A stretch of 64,000 bases of DNA. It comes from Allobosea robiniae (GTDB lineage: Bacteria; Pseudomonadota; Alphaproteobacteria; Rhizobiales; Beijerinckiaceae). The stretch covers positions 124,001-188,000 of the forward strand of contig NZ_FNBZ01000004.1 of NCBI RefSeq assembly GCF_900102525.1, read 5' to 3'. The notes under the pieces are model-generated. The model saw only the letters and a list, made by a program, of their open reading frames with translations. It made no database searches and was not told the DNA's origin. Shown here one piece after another: positions 17,474 to 28,485 of the stretch. Numbering within the stretch: the stretch's first letter is position 1; every line of letters begins with the position of its first letter. A program made the position numbers and the translations under genes.

Positions 17474-18619
17474 ATGAAGATCGCGCTCGTCGGGACGGGG
17501 TTCGTCGCCGACTACTACATGACCACGCTGGCGAACCACCCGACGCTCACGCTCGCCGGCGTCTGGGATCGCGACGCCGCGCGGCTGGAAGCCTTCCGCG
17601 CCTTCCACAATGTTCCGGCCTATCCGGATCTCGATGCCCTGCTGGCTGACGCCGCAGTGCAGATCGTCGTCAACCTGACGACGCCGGAGAGCCATTACGA
17701 GATCACGAGTCGAGCACTCGCGGCCGGCAAGCATGTCTATTGCGAAAAGCCGCTGGCGATGGAGCTGGCGCAGGCCGAGGCGCTGGTCGCGCAGGCGCAA
17801 GGCTCCGGGCTGACGCTCGCCACAGCTCCCGCCAACGGGCTCAGCGATGCCCATCGCCTCGTCGAGGACGCCTTGCGCTCCGGCCGGATCGGGACGCCTC
17901 GCTTGGTCTACGCCGCGCTGGAGGACGGCCCGGTCTTCCGCGACAAATGGGCAAGCTGGCGCTCGCGCTCCGGCGCGCCCTGGCCGGGGCTGCACGAGTT
18001 CGAGATCGGCTGCACACTGGAACATGCCGGCTACGCGCTGTCCTGGCTGGTGACGCTGTTCGGCCCGGTCGAGAGCCTGACCGCCTTCTCCGCCGTGACC
18101 TTCCCCGACAAGGGACCGGGCACCGAACAGATCTCGATGGCACCGGATTTCTCCGTGGGCTGCCTGACCTTCCGCTCGGGCGTGGTGGCGAGGCTGACCA
18201 ACGGGCTTACGGCGCCCCGCGACCGCTCGCTGCAAATCTTCGCCGAGAAGGGCTCGCTGACGGTGCGCGACCTCTGGGACAATCGCTCCGTCGTCCATGT
18301 CGAGGAGAGCGGTGCGCCACGACCGCTGCTCGGGCGCATTCTGACGCGGGCCGAAGCGAAGCTCGGGCGCGCGCTGCCGTGGAAGCCGACGCCGGGGCGC
18401 AAGCTGACCTATCCGGCCCAGCCGATGAGCAAGGCCCTGCCTGGCTACCCCTCTCAGATCGATTTCATGCGCGGCGTGGCGGATCAGGCCGAGGCGATTC
18501 GGCGCGGCGAACCACCGCGTTTCTCGGGCGCGCTCGCGCTGCACATCACCGAGCTCGCGCTCGCCCTCAACAATGCCCGCGACCTGGCCCAGCCCTATCG
18601 GCCACGCTCGCGCTTCTGA
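17474..18619 (+). CDS. Gfo/Idh/MocA-family NAD(P)-dependent oxidoreductase
   Basis: The protein has 381 residues. The N-terminal Rossmann domain begins KIALVGTGFVADYY (a GxGxxA-type nucleotide loop at residues 6-12) and contains the family signature CEKPLAMEL, whose Lys contributes to catalysis. The C-terminal domain from about residue 130 is the alpha/beta sheet domain of the family, with LHEFEIGCTLEHAGYALSWLVTLFGPV. Members oxidise or reduce sugars, inositols or related cyclic alcohols; the substrate cannot be assigned. The gene lies alone between rocF and a convergent D-cysteine desulfhydrase gene, and its ribosome site is weak (GGAATCGGG). Confidence 0.85.
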   Translation: MKIALVGTGFVADYYMTTLANHPTLTLAGVWDRDAARLEAFRAFHNVPAYPDLDALLADAAVQIVVNLTTPESHYEITSRALAAGKHVYCEKPLAMELAQAEALVAQAQGSGLTLATAPANGLSDAHRLVEDALRSGRIGTPRLVYAALEDGPVFRDKWASWRSRSGAPWPGLHEFEIGCTLEHAGYALSWLVTLFGPVESLTAFSAVTFPDKGPGTEQISMAPDFSVGCLTFRSGVVARLTNGLTAPRDRSLQIFAEKGSLTVRDLWDNRSVVHVEESGAPRPLLGRILTRAEAKLGRALPWKPTPGRKLTYPAQPMSKALPGYPSQIDFMRGVADQAEAIRRGEPPRFSGALALHITELALALNNARDLAQPYRPRSRF

Positions 18620-18643
18620 GAGCGGCGGATAGGGCTGGGCCTC

Positions 18644-19648
18644 TCAGCTCACAGTCCTGAACTGCTCGCGCTGCGAGAACAGCGAGGCCGTCCCGCCGGT
18701 ATGGATGATACAGGCCGGCTCGCCCTGCGGAATCGTGCCATTGGCGACGAGGTCGAGGAAACCGGCACAGGTCTTCGCCGTGTAGACATGCTCGATCAGG
18801 ATGCCCTCGGTGCGGGCGAAGGCGACGATCGCCGCTTCCGATTCGAGGGTCGGCACGCCCCAGCCGCCGCCGAGATGAGCCATGTGATAGTGCAGCGGAG
18901 CCTCGCCGAGACCACCGACCGCCAGGCCAGTCCGCTTACCGATGCCCTCGTAGATCCGGCGGATGCGCTCCTCCAGTTCCGCCTGCCCGTATTCGACGCT
19001 GACGAGATGGACCTGAAAGGGGTGGCCGAGCATGGCATTGCCGAAGATGAAGCCGGCCTCGGTCGGCCCCATCGAGCCCGCCAGGAAGACATGGCGGAGC
19101 GGTGCCGATTCGCGCTGCGACTGCTCATGCAGTTCGAAAGCGGCGAGGATATAGCCGAGCGCGCCCAGAACGGCATCGCCGACGATGTAAGGCGTCCGTC
19201 CCTGCCCCATCAGTTCCGCGGCCGCGGCCTTCATCGCTGCCGCACGCTCTTCCTCGCCGACCGGGCCGATGAAGCGGGTTTCAGCGCCGAACAGCCGGTT
19301 CAGGAAGGAGCGCTCGCGATTCGCAGGGCTGTCCTCGGCATTGTGGATGATCACGCAATCCAGCCCCGCCATCGAGGCGGCGGCAGCGGTGAGGCGGCAG
19401 AGATTCGAGGTCGCCCCGCCCGCGACGAGCACGATGTCGGCGTGCTCGCGCAGCGCGGCGCCGAGCCAGAATTCGAGGCTGCGCAGCTTGTTGCCGCCGA
19501 GCCCGATCTCCATCAGGTCATCGCGTTTCATGTAGAGGCCCGGACGACCGAGCTTTCGCTCAAAACCGGAGAGCCGCTGCAAGGGCGTCGGCGCCTTGAC
19601 CAGGTCGTAGCGCGGCTCGCGCAGAATGCTCTGCAAACCCGACGTCAC
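18644..19648 (-). CDS. D-cysteine desulfhydrase / ACC-deaminase family PLP enzyme
   Basis: The protein has 334 residues and the fold-type II PLP architecture of D-cysteine desulfhydrase and 1-aminocyclopropane-1-carboxylate deaminase. The PLP Lys lies in GLGGNKLRSLEF, a substrate-binding loop in VAGGATSNLCRLTAAAA, and the phosphate-binding/C-terminal motif in IIHTGGTASLF. The LVAGGATSN form and the length fit D-cysteine desulfhydrase (D-cysteine to pyruvate, sulfide and ammonia) at least as well as ACC deaminase; the two are hard to separate by eye. Its ATG overlaps the stop of a small upstream gene by 4 bases, so both are translated together. Confidence 0.82.
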   Translation of the reverse strand: MTSGLQSILREPRYDLVKAPTPLQRLSGFERKLGRPGLYMKRDDLMEIGLGGNKLRSLEFWLGAALREHADIVLVAGGATSNLCRLTAAAASMAGLDCVIIHNAEDSPANRERSFLNRLFGAETRFIGPVGEEERAAAMKAAAAELMGQGRTPYIVGDAVLGALGYILAAFELHEQSQRESAPLRHVFLAGSMGPTEAGFIFGNAMLGHPFQVHLVSVEYGQAELEERIRRIYEGIGKRTGLAVGGLGEAPLHYHMAHLGGGWGVPTLESEAAIVAFARTEGILIEHVYTAKTCAGFLDLVANGTIPQGEPACIIHTGGTASLFSQREQFRTVS

Positions 19649-19926
19649 GCCGACCGCTTCTTGCGATCGTCCTTGCGCGGATCCGGCTCCGCCGCCGACT
19701 TGGACGCCCGCGCGAGCGTCTTGATCGCCAGGGGCGGCTTGCCCGACTTTTCCGAAATGACCTGATCCTGCTCCATGATGGCCGTGCGGGCCGGCTCATC
19801 GCCGTCCAGGCCGCCGAGCAAGGCCGTCGGAACGCGCCGGTTCGAGGTCCTCGAGCCGTCCTCGTAGACGACATCGAACATGGTGAACTCGGTATCGAGG
19901 GCTTTGGATTTCGTGCGCTTGGCCAT
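19645..19926 (-). CDS. Small conserved hypothetical protein
   Basis: The protein has 93 residues, with a basic N-terminus (MAKRTKSKAL), a middle region reading MFDVVYEDGSRTSNRRVP and LLGGLDGDEPARTAIMEQD, and a very basic C-terminus. I recognise no named domain; it has no signal peptide or membrane helix. The VVYEDGSR...NRRVP stretch looks like a small beta-rich domain and is in my experience found in other Rhizobiales proteins, without a known role. The ATG at 19926 has an AAGGAAG site and is preferred over the upstream in-frame start. It precedes and overlaps the desulfhydrase gene, the only contextual clue. Confidence 0.7.
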   Translation of the reverse strand: MAKRTKSKALDTEFTMFDVVYEDGSRTSNRRVPTALLGGLDGDEPARTAIMEQDQVISEKSGKPPLAIKTLARASKSAAEPDPRKDDRKKRSA

Positions 19927-20242
19927 TCCTGCTTCCTTGTCCGGAGCGTGCAACTCTCACGCTGACGCTCGCACGGCAAGCCGCCGGGATGATCGCGGCT
20001 TCCAGCGGAGCAAAGGGACGCGCCAGCGTGTCGATGAGGCGAGAGGGAGGGAACGCTTGGCCGATTCCGCCGCTCGGGCTCGGCCGATCCGCGATATGCG
20101 GCAGAGCTTGGACGAATCAGGCCAGGCGCGGCGATGATCTTCCATCACGCTTTCAGCCGGCCCCGGACCGTTCGCAATTTGGGGAGCGCCGAAGCGTCGA
20201 TCCGCAACGAACCAAGGCAGCCGTTCGCGGAGGAAAGAGATT
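19927..20242. other. 316-base region without a supported gene
   Basis: This stretch lies between the small hypothetical gene (minus strand) and tRNA-Ala. An open frame crosses it on the minus strand (19957-20439), but it runs through the tRNA and shows no recognisable domain or ribosome site. It presumably holds the promoter of the small-protein/desulfhydrase operon. I see no clear terminator or repeat. Confidence 0.5.
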
Positions 20243-20318
<76 letters not shown>

Positions 20319-20483
20319 ACTCGCGATGATCGGCTTGGGGACCGATCACCAACCGGATTTTGGTACCGCCTCGGCGGTTCCGTCCGGGCCGCCCGGCGGC
20401 GACGAAGCGCTCTATAGGCGGCTCGGGCGGAAGACACAAGCGCCTAATGTCGCTTTGTCGTCATCTTTTTCAGAGGCTGAGGA

Positions 20484-20882
20484 TCAGTTGTCCTCGTCGC
20501 CCTCGATGTCGCCATCGATCAGGTCGGCGACGTCGTCGTCGCCTTCCTCATCTTCCTCGAGGAAGGTGTTGTCGTCCTCGTCGTCGCCGACGTCCTCGAC
20601 CTCGATATCATCCTCGCTGGTGACGACGGCTTCCTTCTCCGACGCCTCGGCATCGGCCTCGTCGAGCGAAACGATCTCGACGGCGCTGTCGGCGGACTCG
20701 GTCTCGTCCTCCTCGTCGGGCTCCGGCTTCGGCGCCGGCGCGGCCTTGGCCTGCGGCTCGAAGATCGCCCGCGGATAAGCCTGGCCCGTATAGGGCGAGA
20801 CGATCGGGTCCTTGTTCAGGTCGTAGAATTTGCGCCCCGTGACCGGGCAAACGCGCTTCGTTCCGAGTTCCGGTTTCGCCAC
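20484..20882 (-). CDS. TIGR02300 family (FYDLN acid domain) protein
   Basis: The protein has 132 residues. The first ~45 residues are the conserved domain (KPELGTKRVCPVTGRKFYDLNKDPIVSPYTG), including the eponymous FYDLN at 19-23. From about residue 55 to the end it is extremely acidic, with runs of Asp and Glu. The family is nearly restricted to alphaproteobacteria and has no known function. The single Cys in RVCPVTG suggests a degenerate zinc-ribbon-like fold (inference). It lies divergently from aroA across about 216 bases and upstream of tRNA-Ala on the same strand, a neighbourhood preserved in many Rhizobiales. Confidence 0.92.
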   Translation of the reverse strand: MAKPELGTKRVCPVTGRKFYDLNKDPIVSPYTGQAYPRAIFEPQAKAAPAPKPEPDEEDETESADSAVEIVSLDEADAEASEKEAVVTSEDDIEVEDVGDDEDDNTFLEEDEEGDDDVADLIDGDIEGDEDN

Positions 20883-20912
20883 TGCGTCGGACCTTCAACT
20901 ATCATGTTCTGA

Positions 20913-23092
<2,180 letters not shown>

Positions 23093-23208
23093 GAGCGCCG
23101 CTCGCGAATTTGCTATCGAAACAGGCGCCTTCAGCCGGATTTTCCGGCTTGGCGGGTGTCTCGCCCAAGCGCACACTCTCCCATCGCGACAACGCGACGG
23201 AGGTGGCG

Positions 23209-24015
23209 ATGCGGCGCTGGCTGTACGGTCTCTCATGTCTGGCAGCGGCGGCGCTCTGGCAGCCCGCCCTGCCACGAGCGCAGACGGCGGCGCCACCGCC
23301 CGAGGAGGTCGACGTCGCGCTCGTGCTGGCGGTCGACGTTTCCTATTCGATGGATCTCGACGAGCTCGCTTTGCAGCGCAACGGCTATATCGAGGCCTTC
23401 CGCTCCAAGCAGCTTCACGACGCGATCGACAAGGGCGCGATCGGCAAGATCGCCGTGACCTATTTCGAATGGGCCGGCGGCAGCTTCCAGTACATCGTCC
23501 GGCCGTGGAAGGTGATCGACGGCCCGGCCGCAGCGATGGCCTTCGCCGAGGAGCTGGGCGAGGCGCCGACCCGGCGCGGCCGGCGCACCTCGATCTCGGG
23601 CGCGATCGATCTCGGCGTGCAATTGCTGGAACAGTCGAACGTGACGGCGATGCGGCGCGTGATCGACATCTCCGGCGACGGCGCCAATAATGACGGGCGC
23701 CCGGTCACGACGGCGCGCGACGAGGCCGGCGCCAAGGGCATCGCCATCAACGGCCTGCCGGTGATGCTGAAACAGGCAGGCTATTTCGATATCGACAATC
23801 TCGACACCTACTACACCGACTGCGTCATCACCGGCATCGGCGCCTTCGTCATCCCGATCCGCGAGAAGAGCCAGTTCGTCGAGGCGACCAAGACGAAGTT
23901 GCTGCGCGAGATCGCCGAGGCGCCGGCCGACGCAACCTTCCACAAGGCGCAATCTGGCAATATCGCGACCTGCCTCGCCGGCGAGCGGCAATGGCGCGAC
24001 CGGATGGGGAACTAG
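23209..24015 (+). CDS. DUF1194 domain protein (exported vWA-like)
   Basis: The protein has 268 residues with a signal peptide (about 1-25). The mature part starts with a von Willebrand A-like strand and a MIDAS metal site (DVSYS at 43-47, followed by MD), and further MIDAS-type elements appear in RRTSISGAIDLG and DISGDGANNDG. DUF1194 is a family of exported vWA-like proteins of unknown role, frequent in Rhizobiales. The ATG at 23209 follows GGAGG by 5 bases and gives a proper signal peptide; an in-frame start at 23110 does not. The gene lies 116 bases after cmk and converges on hrpB. Confidence 0.87.
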   Translation: MRRWLYGLSCLAAAALWQPALPRAQTAAPPPEEVDVALVLAVDVSYSMDLDELALQRNGYIEAFRSKQLHDAIDKGAIGKIAVTYFEWAGGSFQYIVRPWKVIDGPAAAMAFAEELGEAPTRRGRRTSISGAIDLGVQLLEQSNVTAMRRVIDISGDGANNDGRPVTTARDEAGAKGIAINGLPVMLKQAGYFDIDNLDTYYTDCVITGIGAFVIPIREKSQFVEATKTKLLREIAEAPADATFHKAQSGNIATCLAGERQWRDRMGN

Positions 24016-24017
24016 AT

Positions 24018-26522
24018 TTACGTCCCCCTCGGCTTCGCCCGCGTCGTCGGTAGCGCGGCGGCGGGGTCGTCCGGCCAGAGATGGCGGGGATAGCGGCCCT
24101 TCATCTCGGATTTCACGGCAGTCCAAGAGCCGCGCCAGAAGCCGGGTAAATCGCGGGTGACCTGGATCGGGCGGTGTGCCGGTGAGAGCAGTTCCAGCAC
24201 CAGCGGCACGCGCCCGCCGGCCAGGGCCGGATGGATCGCGAGGCCGTAGAGTTCCTGCACACGCACCGAGATTGTCGGGCCGGCCTCGGCGGCATAGTCG
24301 ACCGCGAACGAGGAGCCGGTCGGCGCAGTGAAATGCGTCGGCGCCTCCTGATCGAGCCGGCGCTTCAACTCCCAGGGCAGGAGGCCCGCCAGCGCCGAAT
24401 CGAGGTCGGCAGGCTGGATCGAAGCGAGCGACGCGCGGCCGAGGAGATGCGGCGCCAGCCAGAATTCCGGCTCTTGCGACAAGCCTTCATCGGAAAGATC
24501 GGGCCAACCGGCCTCAGGCTCGGCCTTGCGCAGGAAGGTGGCGCGCTCGCGCAACTGGTTTTGCCCCTTGGTCCAGGGCAGGAGATTGATGCCGAGCGCC
24601 GCGATGCCCTTGGCCAGCGCCTCGGCATTCTCTGGGCTGTCGGCGACGGAAAGGGGCCGTTCCGAGAGCGAAAGCGCGCCATATCGGCGCACGGCCCGGA
24701 CCCGCAGGGCGCGCGCCGTACGATCGAAGCTCGCCTCCTCGCGCTCCGCGATGGCGAAGGGAGCGAGGCCATGCGAGACGAGCGCCGCGATCTCGGCTTC
24801 GCTGATCGCGGCGGCGGCCATGATGCGGGCCTGCTGGGCCGCGCCGGTCATCTCCGCGACGACGATGTAAGGCTCGCGCGCCAGGCGCTGCGACGGCTCC
24901 AGCGCGCCGCCGCGGCCATTCGCCAGAAGGTACTGACCGGAGCCCGGCGCGCGGGCCTTGGCGACGCGGTCGGGATAGGCGAAGGCGAGCAGGAGCCCGG
25001 GCGACAGGATATCGTCGGCTGAAGCCTGATCCTTGCCGACGCTGCGCCCGGCGGTTCGTGCCCAGCCTTCGGCGAGGCGGCGCATGTCGCCGGCCCGGCC
25101 GCCGCGCTCGCGGCCGTAGCGTTCCAGCCGTTCGGCCAGATCGATCACATCGCCGCCGAGGCCGCGTTCGACCAGCACGGCGGCGAGATCGGCGGCAGCG
25201 TCCGCCTGTCCGAAGCGGGCAGCCGCCACGACCATGCGAGCCAGGCGCGGCGGCAGCGGCAGGGCCTGCAAGGCGCGTCCATCTGGCGTGATGCGGCCAT
25301 CGGAATCAAGTGCTCCGATATTGCTCAGCAGCGCGCGGGCTTCCTTGAGCGCAGGCGCGGGCGGCGGTTCCAGGAAGGAAAGCGTCGTCGGATCGCCGAC
25401 GCCCCATGCCGCGCAGTCGAGCAATAACGGACTGAGATCGGCCGAAAGGATTTCGGGCCGGGCGAAGGCTTCGAGCGCGCCGGTCGCGGCCTCCTCCCAG
25501 AGCCGGTAGCACACGCCGGGCTCGGTACGGCCGGCGCGGCCCCGGCGCTGATCGGCGGCTGCCCGGCTGACGCGGCGGGTCTCCAATCGGGTCACGCCGA
25601 TATCGGGCTCGTAGACCGGGACGCGGGCGAGGCCGGAATCGATCACGACGCGCACGCCCTCGATGGTCAGCGAGGTCTCGGCTATCGCGGTCGCGAGCAC
25701 GATCTTGCGCTTGCCCGTTGGTGCCGGCAGCACGGCGCGATCCTGCTCACGCTGGTCGAGCGCGCCATAGAGCGGAGCGATCTCGACAGCCGGATCGCGC
25801 AATCTCTCGCGCAGGCGCTCCTCGACGCGGCGGATCTCGCCCTGACCGGGCAGGAAGACGAGCTGCGAGCCCGGCTGCTCGTTGAGCGCCAGCAGAACCG
25901 TCTCGGTGACCTGATCCTCGATGCGCTTCAGCGGGTCGCGGCTGCGATAGCGCGTCTCGATGGGATAGGCGCGGCCCTCGCTTTCGATCACCGGGGCATC
26001 GCCTAGCAGGTTCGCGACACGAGCCCCATCAAGGGTCGCGGACATGACGAGGATGCGCAGGTCCTCGCGCAGGCCGCCCTGGGCATCGAGCGCCAGCGCG
26101 AGGCCGAAATCGGCATCGAGCGAACGCTCGTGGAATTCGTCGAACAGCACGGCGGCGACGCCGTCCAGCGCGGGATCGTCGAGGATCATCCTGGCGAAGA
26201 CGCCCTCGGTGACGACCTCGATGCGCGTCTTCGGCCCGATCTTCGAGCCGAGGCGGACGCGTAAGCCCACGGTGTCACCGACCCGCTCGCCCAGCGTCTG
26301 CGCCATCCGGTTAGCCGCGCCGCGTGCCGCCAACCGGCGCGGTTCGAGCACGATCAGCTTGCCGCCTTTCGTCCAGGGCTCGTCGAGCAGGGCGAGCGGC
26401 ACGCGCGTGGTCTTGCCGGCGCCGGGCGGGGCGACCAGCACGGCATTCGGCCTCGCGTGCAAGGAAGCGGCGAGATCGCCGAGGACGGCATCGATCGGGA
26501 GGGGCGTGTCGAAGGCGCGCAT
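24018..26522 (-). CDS. hrpB: ATP-dependent helicase HrpB (DEAH family)
   Basis: The protein has 834 residues, normal for HrpB. Helicase motifs appear in order: APPGAGKTT (motif I, 31-39), [22 protein letters not shown] (motif II, DEFH variant of DEAH), VMSATLDG (motif III), then [21 protein letters not shown] and QRRGRAGR (motifs V and VI). The C-terminal HrpB-specific domain follows, with [24 protein letters not shown] and a basic tail. It is a predicted RNA or DNA helicase whose bacterial role is poorly defined. I chose the ATG at 26522; the frame stays open far upstream, overlapping trpA on the other strand, which argues against longer starts. It diverges from trpA with 78 bases between starts. 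Confidence 0.93.
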   Translation of the reverse strand: MRAFDTPLPIDAVLGDLAASLHARPNAVLVAPPGAGKTTRVPLALLDEPWTKGGKLIVLEPRRLAARGAANRMAQTLGERVGDTVGLRVRLGSKIGPKTRIEVVTEGVFARMILDDPALDGVAAVLFDEFHERSLDADFGLALALDAQGGLREDLRILVMSATLDGARVANLLGDAPVIESEGRAYPIETRYRSRDPLKRIEDQVTETVLLALNEQPGSQLVFLPGQGEIRRVEERLRERLRDPAVEIAPLYGALDQREQDRAVLPAPTGKRKIVLATAIAETSLTIEGVRVVIDSGLARVPVYEPDIGVTRLETRRVSRAAADQRRGRAGRTEPGVCYRLWEEAATGALEAFARPEILSADLSPLLLDCAAWGVGDPTTLSFLEPPPAPALKEARALLSNIGALDSDGRITPDGRALQALPLPPRLARMVVAAARFGQADAAADLAAVLVERGLGGDVIDLAERLERYGRERGGRAGDMRRLAEGWARTAGRSVGKDQASADDILSPGLLLAFAYPDRVAKARAPGSGQYLLANGRGGALEPSQRLAREPYIVVAEMTGAAQQARIMAAAAISEAEIAALVSHGLAPFAIAEREEASFDRTARALRVRAVRRYGALSLSERPLSVADSPENAEALAKGIAALGINLLPWTKGQNQLRERATFLRKAEPEAGWPDLSDEGLSQEPEFWLAPHLLGRASLASIQPADLDSALAGLLPWELKRRLDQEAPTHFTAPTGSSFAVDYAAEAGPTISVRVQELYGLAIHPALAGGRVPLVLELLSPAHRPIQVTRDLPGFWRGSWTAVKSEMKGRYPRHLWPDDPAAALPTTRAKPRGT

Positions 26523-26600
26523 GCCAGGCCGATGTGGCGCAGGCGCGTGCCGCACGCAAGCCACTCGCCAGCCGGCGCTCATCATGCTAACCGCTGCGGC

Positions 26601-27446
26601 ATGACTGAGACCGGCCAGACCCGCATCCAGAATCGTTTCCAGGCCTGCGCCCGCGAGGGCCGGGCGGCGCTCGTGACCTTCGTCACCGCCGGCGACCCGG
26701 ATTTCGAGACCTCCAGCGCGATCCTCGCGGCCCTGCCCGGAGCCGGCGCCGACGTGATCGAGCTCGGCGTGCCCTTCACCGATCCGATGGCGGACGGCGT
26801 TCCCGTCCAGCTCGCCGGCCAGCGCGCGCTCAAGGCCGGCCAGACGCTGCGCAAGACGCTCGCCATGGTCGAGAGCTTCCGCAAGGCCGGCCATGACACG
26901 CCGATCGTGCTGATGGGCTATTACAATCCGATCTACGCCTATGGCGTCGAAGCCTTCCTGACCGATGCCCGCCGCGTCGGCATCGACGGGCTCATCGTCG
27001 TCGACCTACCGCCGGAAGAGGACGAGGAGCTCTGCCTGCCAGCGCTGCAAGCCGGCGTCTCCTTCATCCGGCTGGCGACGCCGACAACGGACGACAAGCG
27101 CCTGCCCAAGGTGCTGCAGAACACCTCCGGCTTCGTCTATTACGTCTCGGTGACCGGCGTGACCGGCGGCGCCATCGCCGATTACGGCGCTGTCGGCGAT
27201 GCCGTTACCCGGATCAAGCGCCATACCGACCTGCCGGTGGCGGTCGGCTTCGGCGTCAAGACCGCCGAGGATGCGGCCACCATCGCCAAGCGGGCGGACG
27301 GCGTCGTCGTCGGCTCGGCGCTCGTCGAACGCATCCGCCTTTCGCTCGATGACCAGGGCAAGGCCACGGAAAAGACGGTTTCGGCTGTCACCTCGCTGGT
27401 CAGCGAACTCGCCCAGGGCATCCGCTCCGTCGCCAAGGCGGCCTGA
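26601..27446 (+). CDS. trpA: Tryptophan synthase alpha subunit
   Basis: The protein has 281 residues and is a TIM-barrel aldolase that cleaves indole-3-glycerol phosphate and passes indole to TrpB. The catalytic pair is visible: Glu54 in VIELGVPF and Asp65 in DPMADG. Other hallmarks are [29 protein letters not shown] and [11 protein letters not shown]; the phosphate loop GFGVKT is near the end. trpB normally sits immediately upstream in this group, but here hrpB occupies that place in the opposite direction. trpA begins the unit trpA-accD-folC, whose order is conserved in Rhizobiales. A 10-bp hairpin (27464-27473 with 27487-27496) lies between trpA and accD. Confidence 0.95.
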   Translation: MTETGQTRIQNRFQACAREGRAALVTFVTAGDPDFETSSAILAALPGAGADVIELGVPFTDPMADGVPVQLAGQRALKAGQTLRKTLAMVESFRKAGHDTPIVLMGYYNPIYAYGVEAFLTDARRVGIDGLIVVDLPPEEDEELCLPALQAGVSFIRLATPTTDDKRLPKVLQNTSGFVYYVSVTGVTGGAIADYGAVGDAVTRIKRHTDLPVAVGFGVKTAEDAATIAKRADGVVVGSALVERIRLSLDDQGKATEKTVSAVTSLVSELAQGIRSVAKAA

Positions 27447-27549
27447 GCCCGGTTTCATGCGACGGTCGCGCCGCTTGCCCATCGGCCGGCGCGACCTATT
27501 TCAGGCCTGACGGCGCGCAAGCGCTGAAAGCCCATCAGGGATTCATCCG

Positions 27550-28446
27550 ATGAACTGGATTTCCGAAGTCGTCCGGCCGCGCATCAAGACGCTGTTCAAG
27601 CGCGAGAGCCCCGAGAACCTCTGGATCAAGTGCCCCGATTCCGGGCAGATGGTGTTCCATAGGGATGTCGAGGCCAATGGCTATGTCATCCCCGGCTCCG
27701 AGCACCATATGCGCGTCACCGCGCCGGAGCGTTTGCGCCTGACCTTCGACGACGGCAAGTGGCTCGACGTCGCGCTGCCGGAGGTCGCGGTCGACCCGCT
27801 GAAGTTCCGCGACGAGAAGCGCTATGTCGACCGGCTGAAGGATGCCCGCGCCAAGACCGGCGCGCAGGACGCCTTCAAGATCGGCTATGGCCGGGTCAAG
27901 GGCCTGCCGATGACGCTGGCCGTGCAGGATTTCCACTTCATGGGCGGCTCGCTCGGCATGGCCGCGGGCGAGGCCTTCGTGAAGGGCGCCGAGACCGCGC
28001 TCGACAAGAAGACACCCTATGTCGTCTTCGCGGCGTCGGGCGGCGCACGCATGCAGGAAGGCATCCTCTCGCTGATGCAGCTCCCGCGCACGACCGTCGC
28101 GGTCAGGCGCCTGCGGGCGGCGGGCCTGCCCTATTTCGTGGTGCTGACCAACCCGACGACCGGCGGCGTCACCGCCTCCTACGCCATGCTCGGCGACATC
28201 CACATCGCCGAGCCCGGCGCGCTGATCGGCTTCGCCGGCCCGCGCGTGATCGAGCAGACCATCCGCGAGAAGCTGCCGGAGGGCTTCCAGCGCTCCGAGT
28301 ACCTCAAGGATCACGGCATGGTCGACATGGTGGTGCATCGCCGCGACCTGCCGGAGACGCTCGCCCGGCTCGGCCGCCTGCTGACGAAGCAGCCGGCCGC
28401 GAAGGAAGAGGCTGCGCCCGCGCGCCCGGTGGCCGAGGCGGTCTGA
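27550..28446 (+). CDS. accD: Acetyl-CoA carboxylase carboxyltransferase subunit beta
   Basis: The protein has 298 residues and is the beta half of the carboxyltransferase that moves CO2 from biotin to acetyl-CoA to give malonyl-CoA. The carboxyltransferase core is clear: [55 protein letters not shown] and [12 protein letters not shown]. The N-terminal zinc finger is not intact. Where the usual pattern has four Cys, this protein has Cys28, Ser31, Ile47 and Ser50 (KCPDSGQM and VIPGSEHHM). The fold around them is otherwise retained. The C-terminus is an Ala/Pro/Glu-rich tail. It sits between trpA and folC, its usual position. Confidence 0.96.
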   Translation: MNWISEVVRPRIKTLFKRESPENLWIKCPDSGQMVFHRDVEANGYVIPGSEHHMRVTAPERLRLTFDDGKWLDVALPEVAVDPLKFRDEKRYVDRLKDARAKTGAQDAFKIGYGRVKGLPMTLAVQDFHFMGGSLGMAAGEAFVKGAETALDKKTPYVVFAASGGARMQEGILSLMQLPRTTVAVRRLRAAGLPYFVVLTNPTTGGVTASYAMLGDIHIAEPGALIGFAGPRVIEQTIREKLPEGFQRSEYLKDHGMVDMVVHRRDLPETLARLGRLLTKQPAAKEEAAPARPVAEAV

Positions 28447-28485
28447 GGCGGTCCGAGTTAGTTCACGGCTGGGGGCCGTCACGTC

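Noticed and set aside
16457..18544. A 695-residue minus-strand frame opposite rocF and the oxidoreductase
   Set aside because: It spans two unrelated plus-strand genes with intact catalytic motifs and has no domain of its own.
24018..26894. HrpB starting at 26894 (958 residues)
   Set aside because: The extra N-terminus overlaps trpA on the other strand and has no helicase sequence; the ATG at 26522 gives the normal length.
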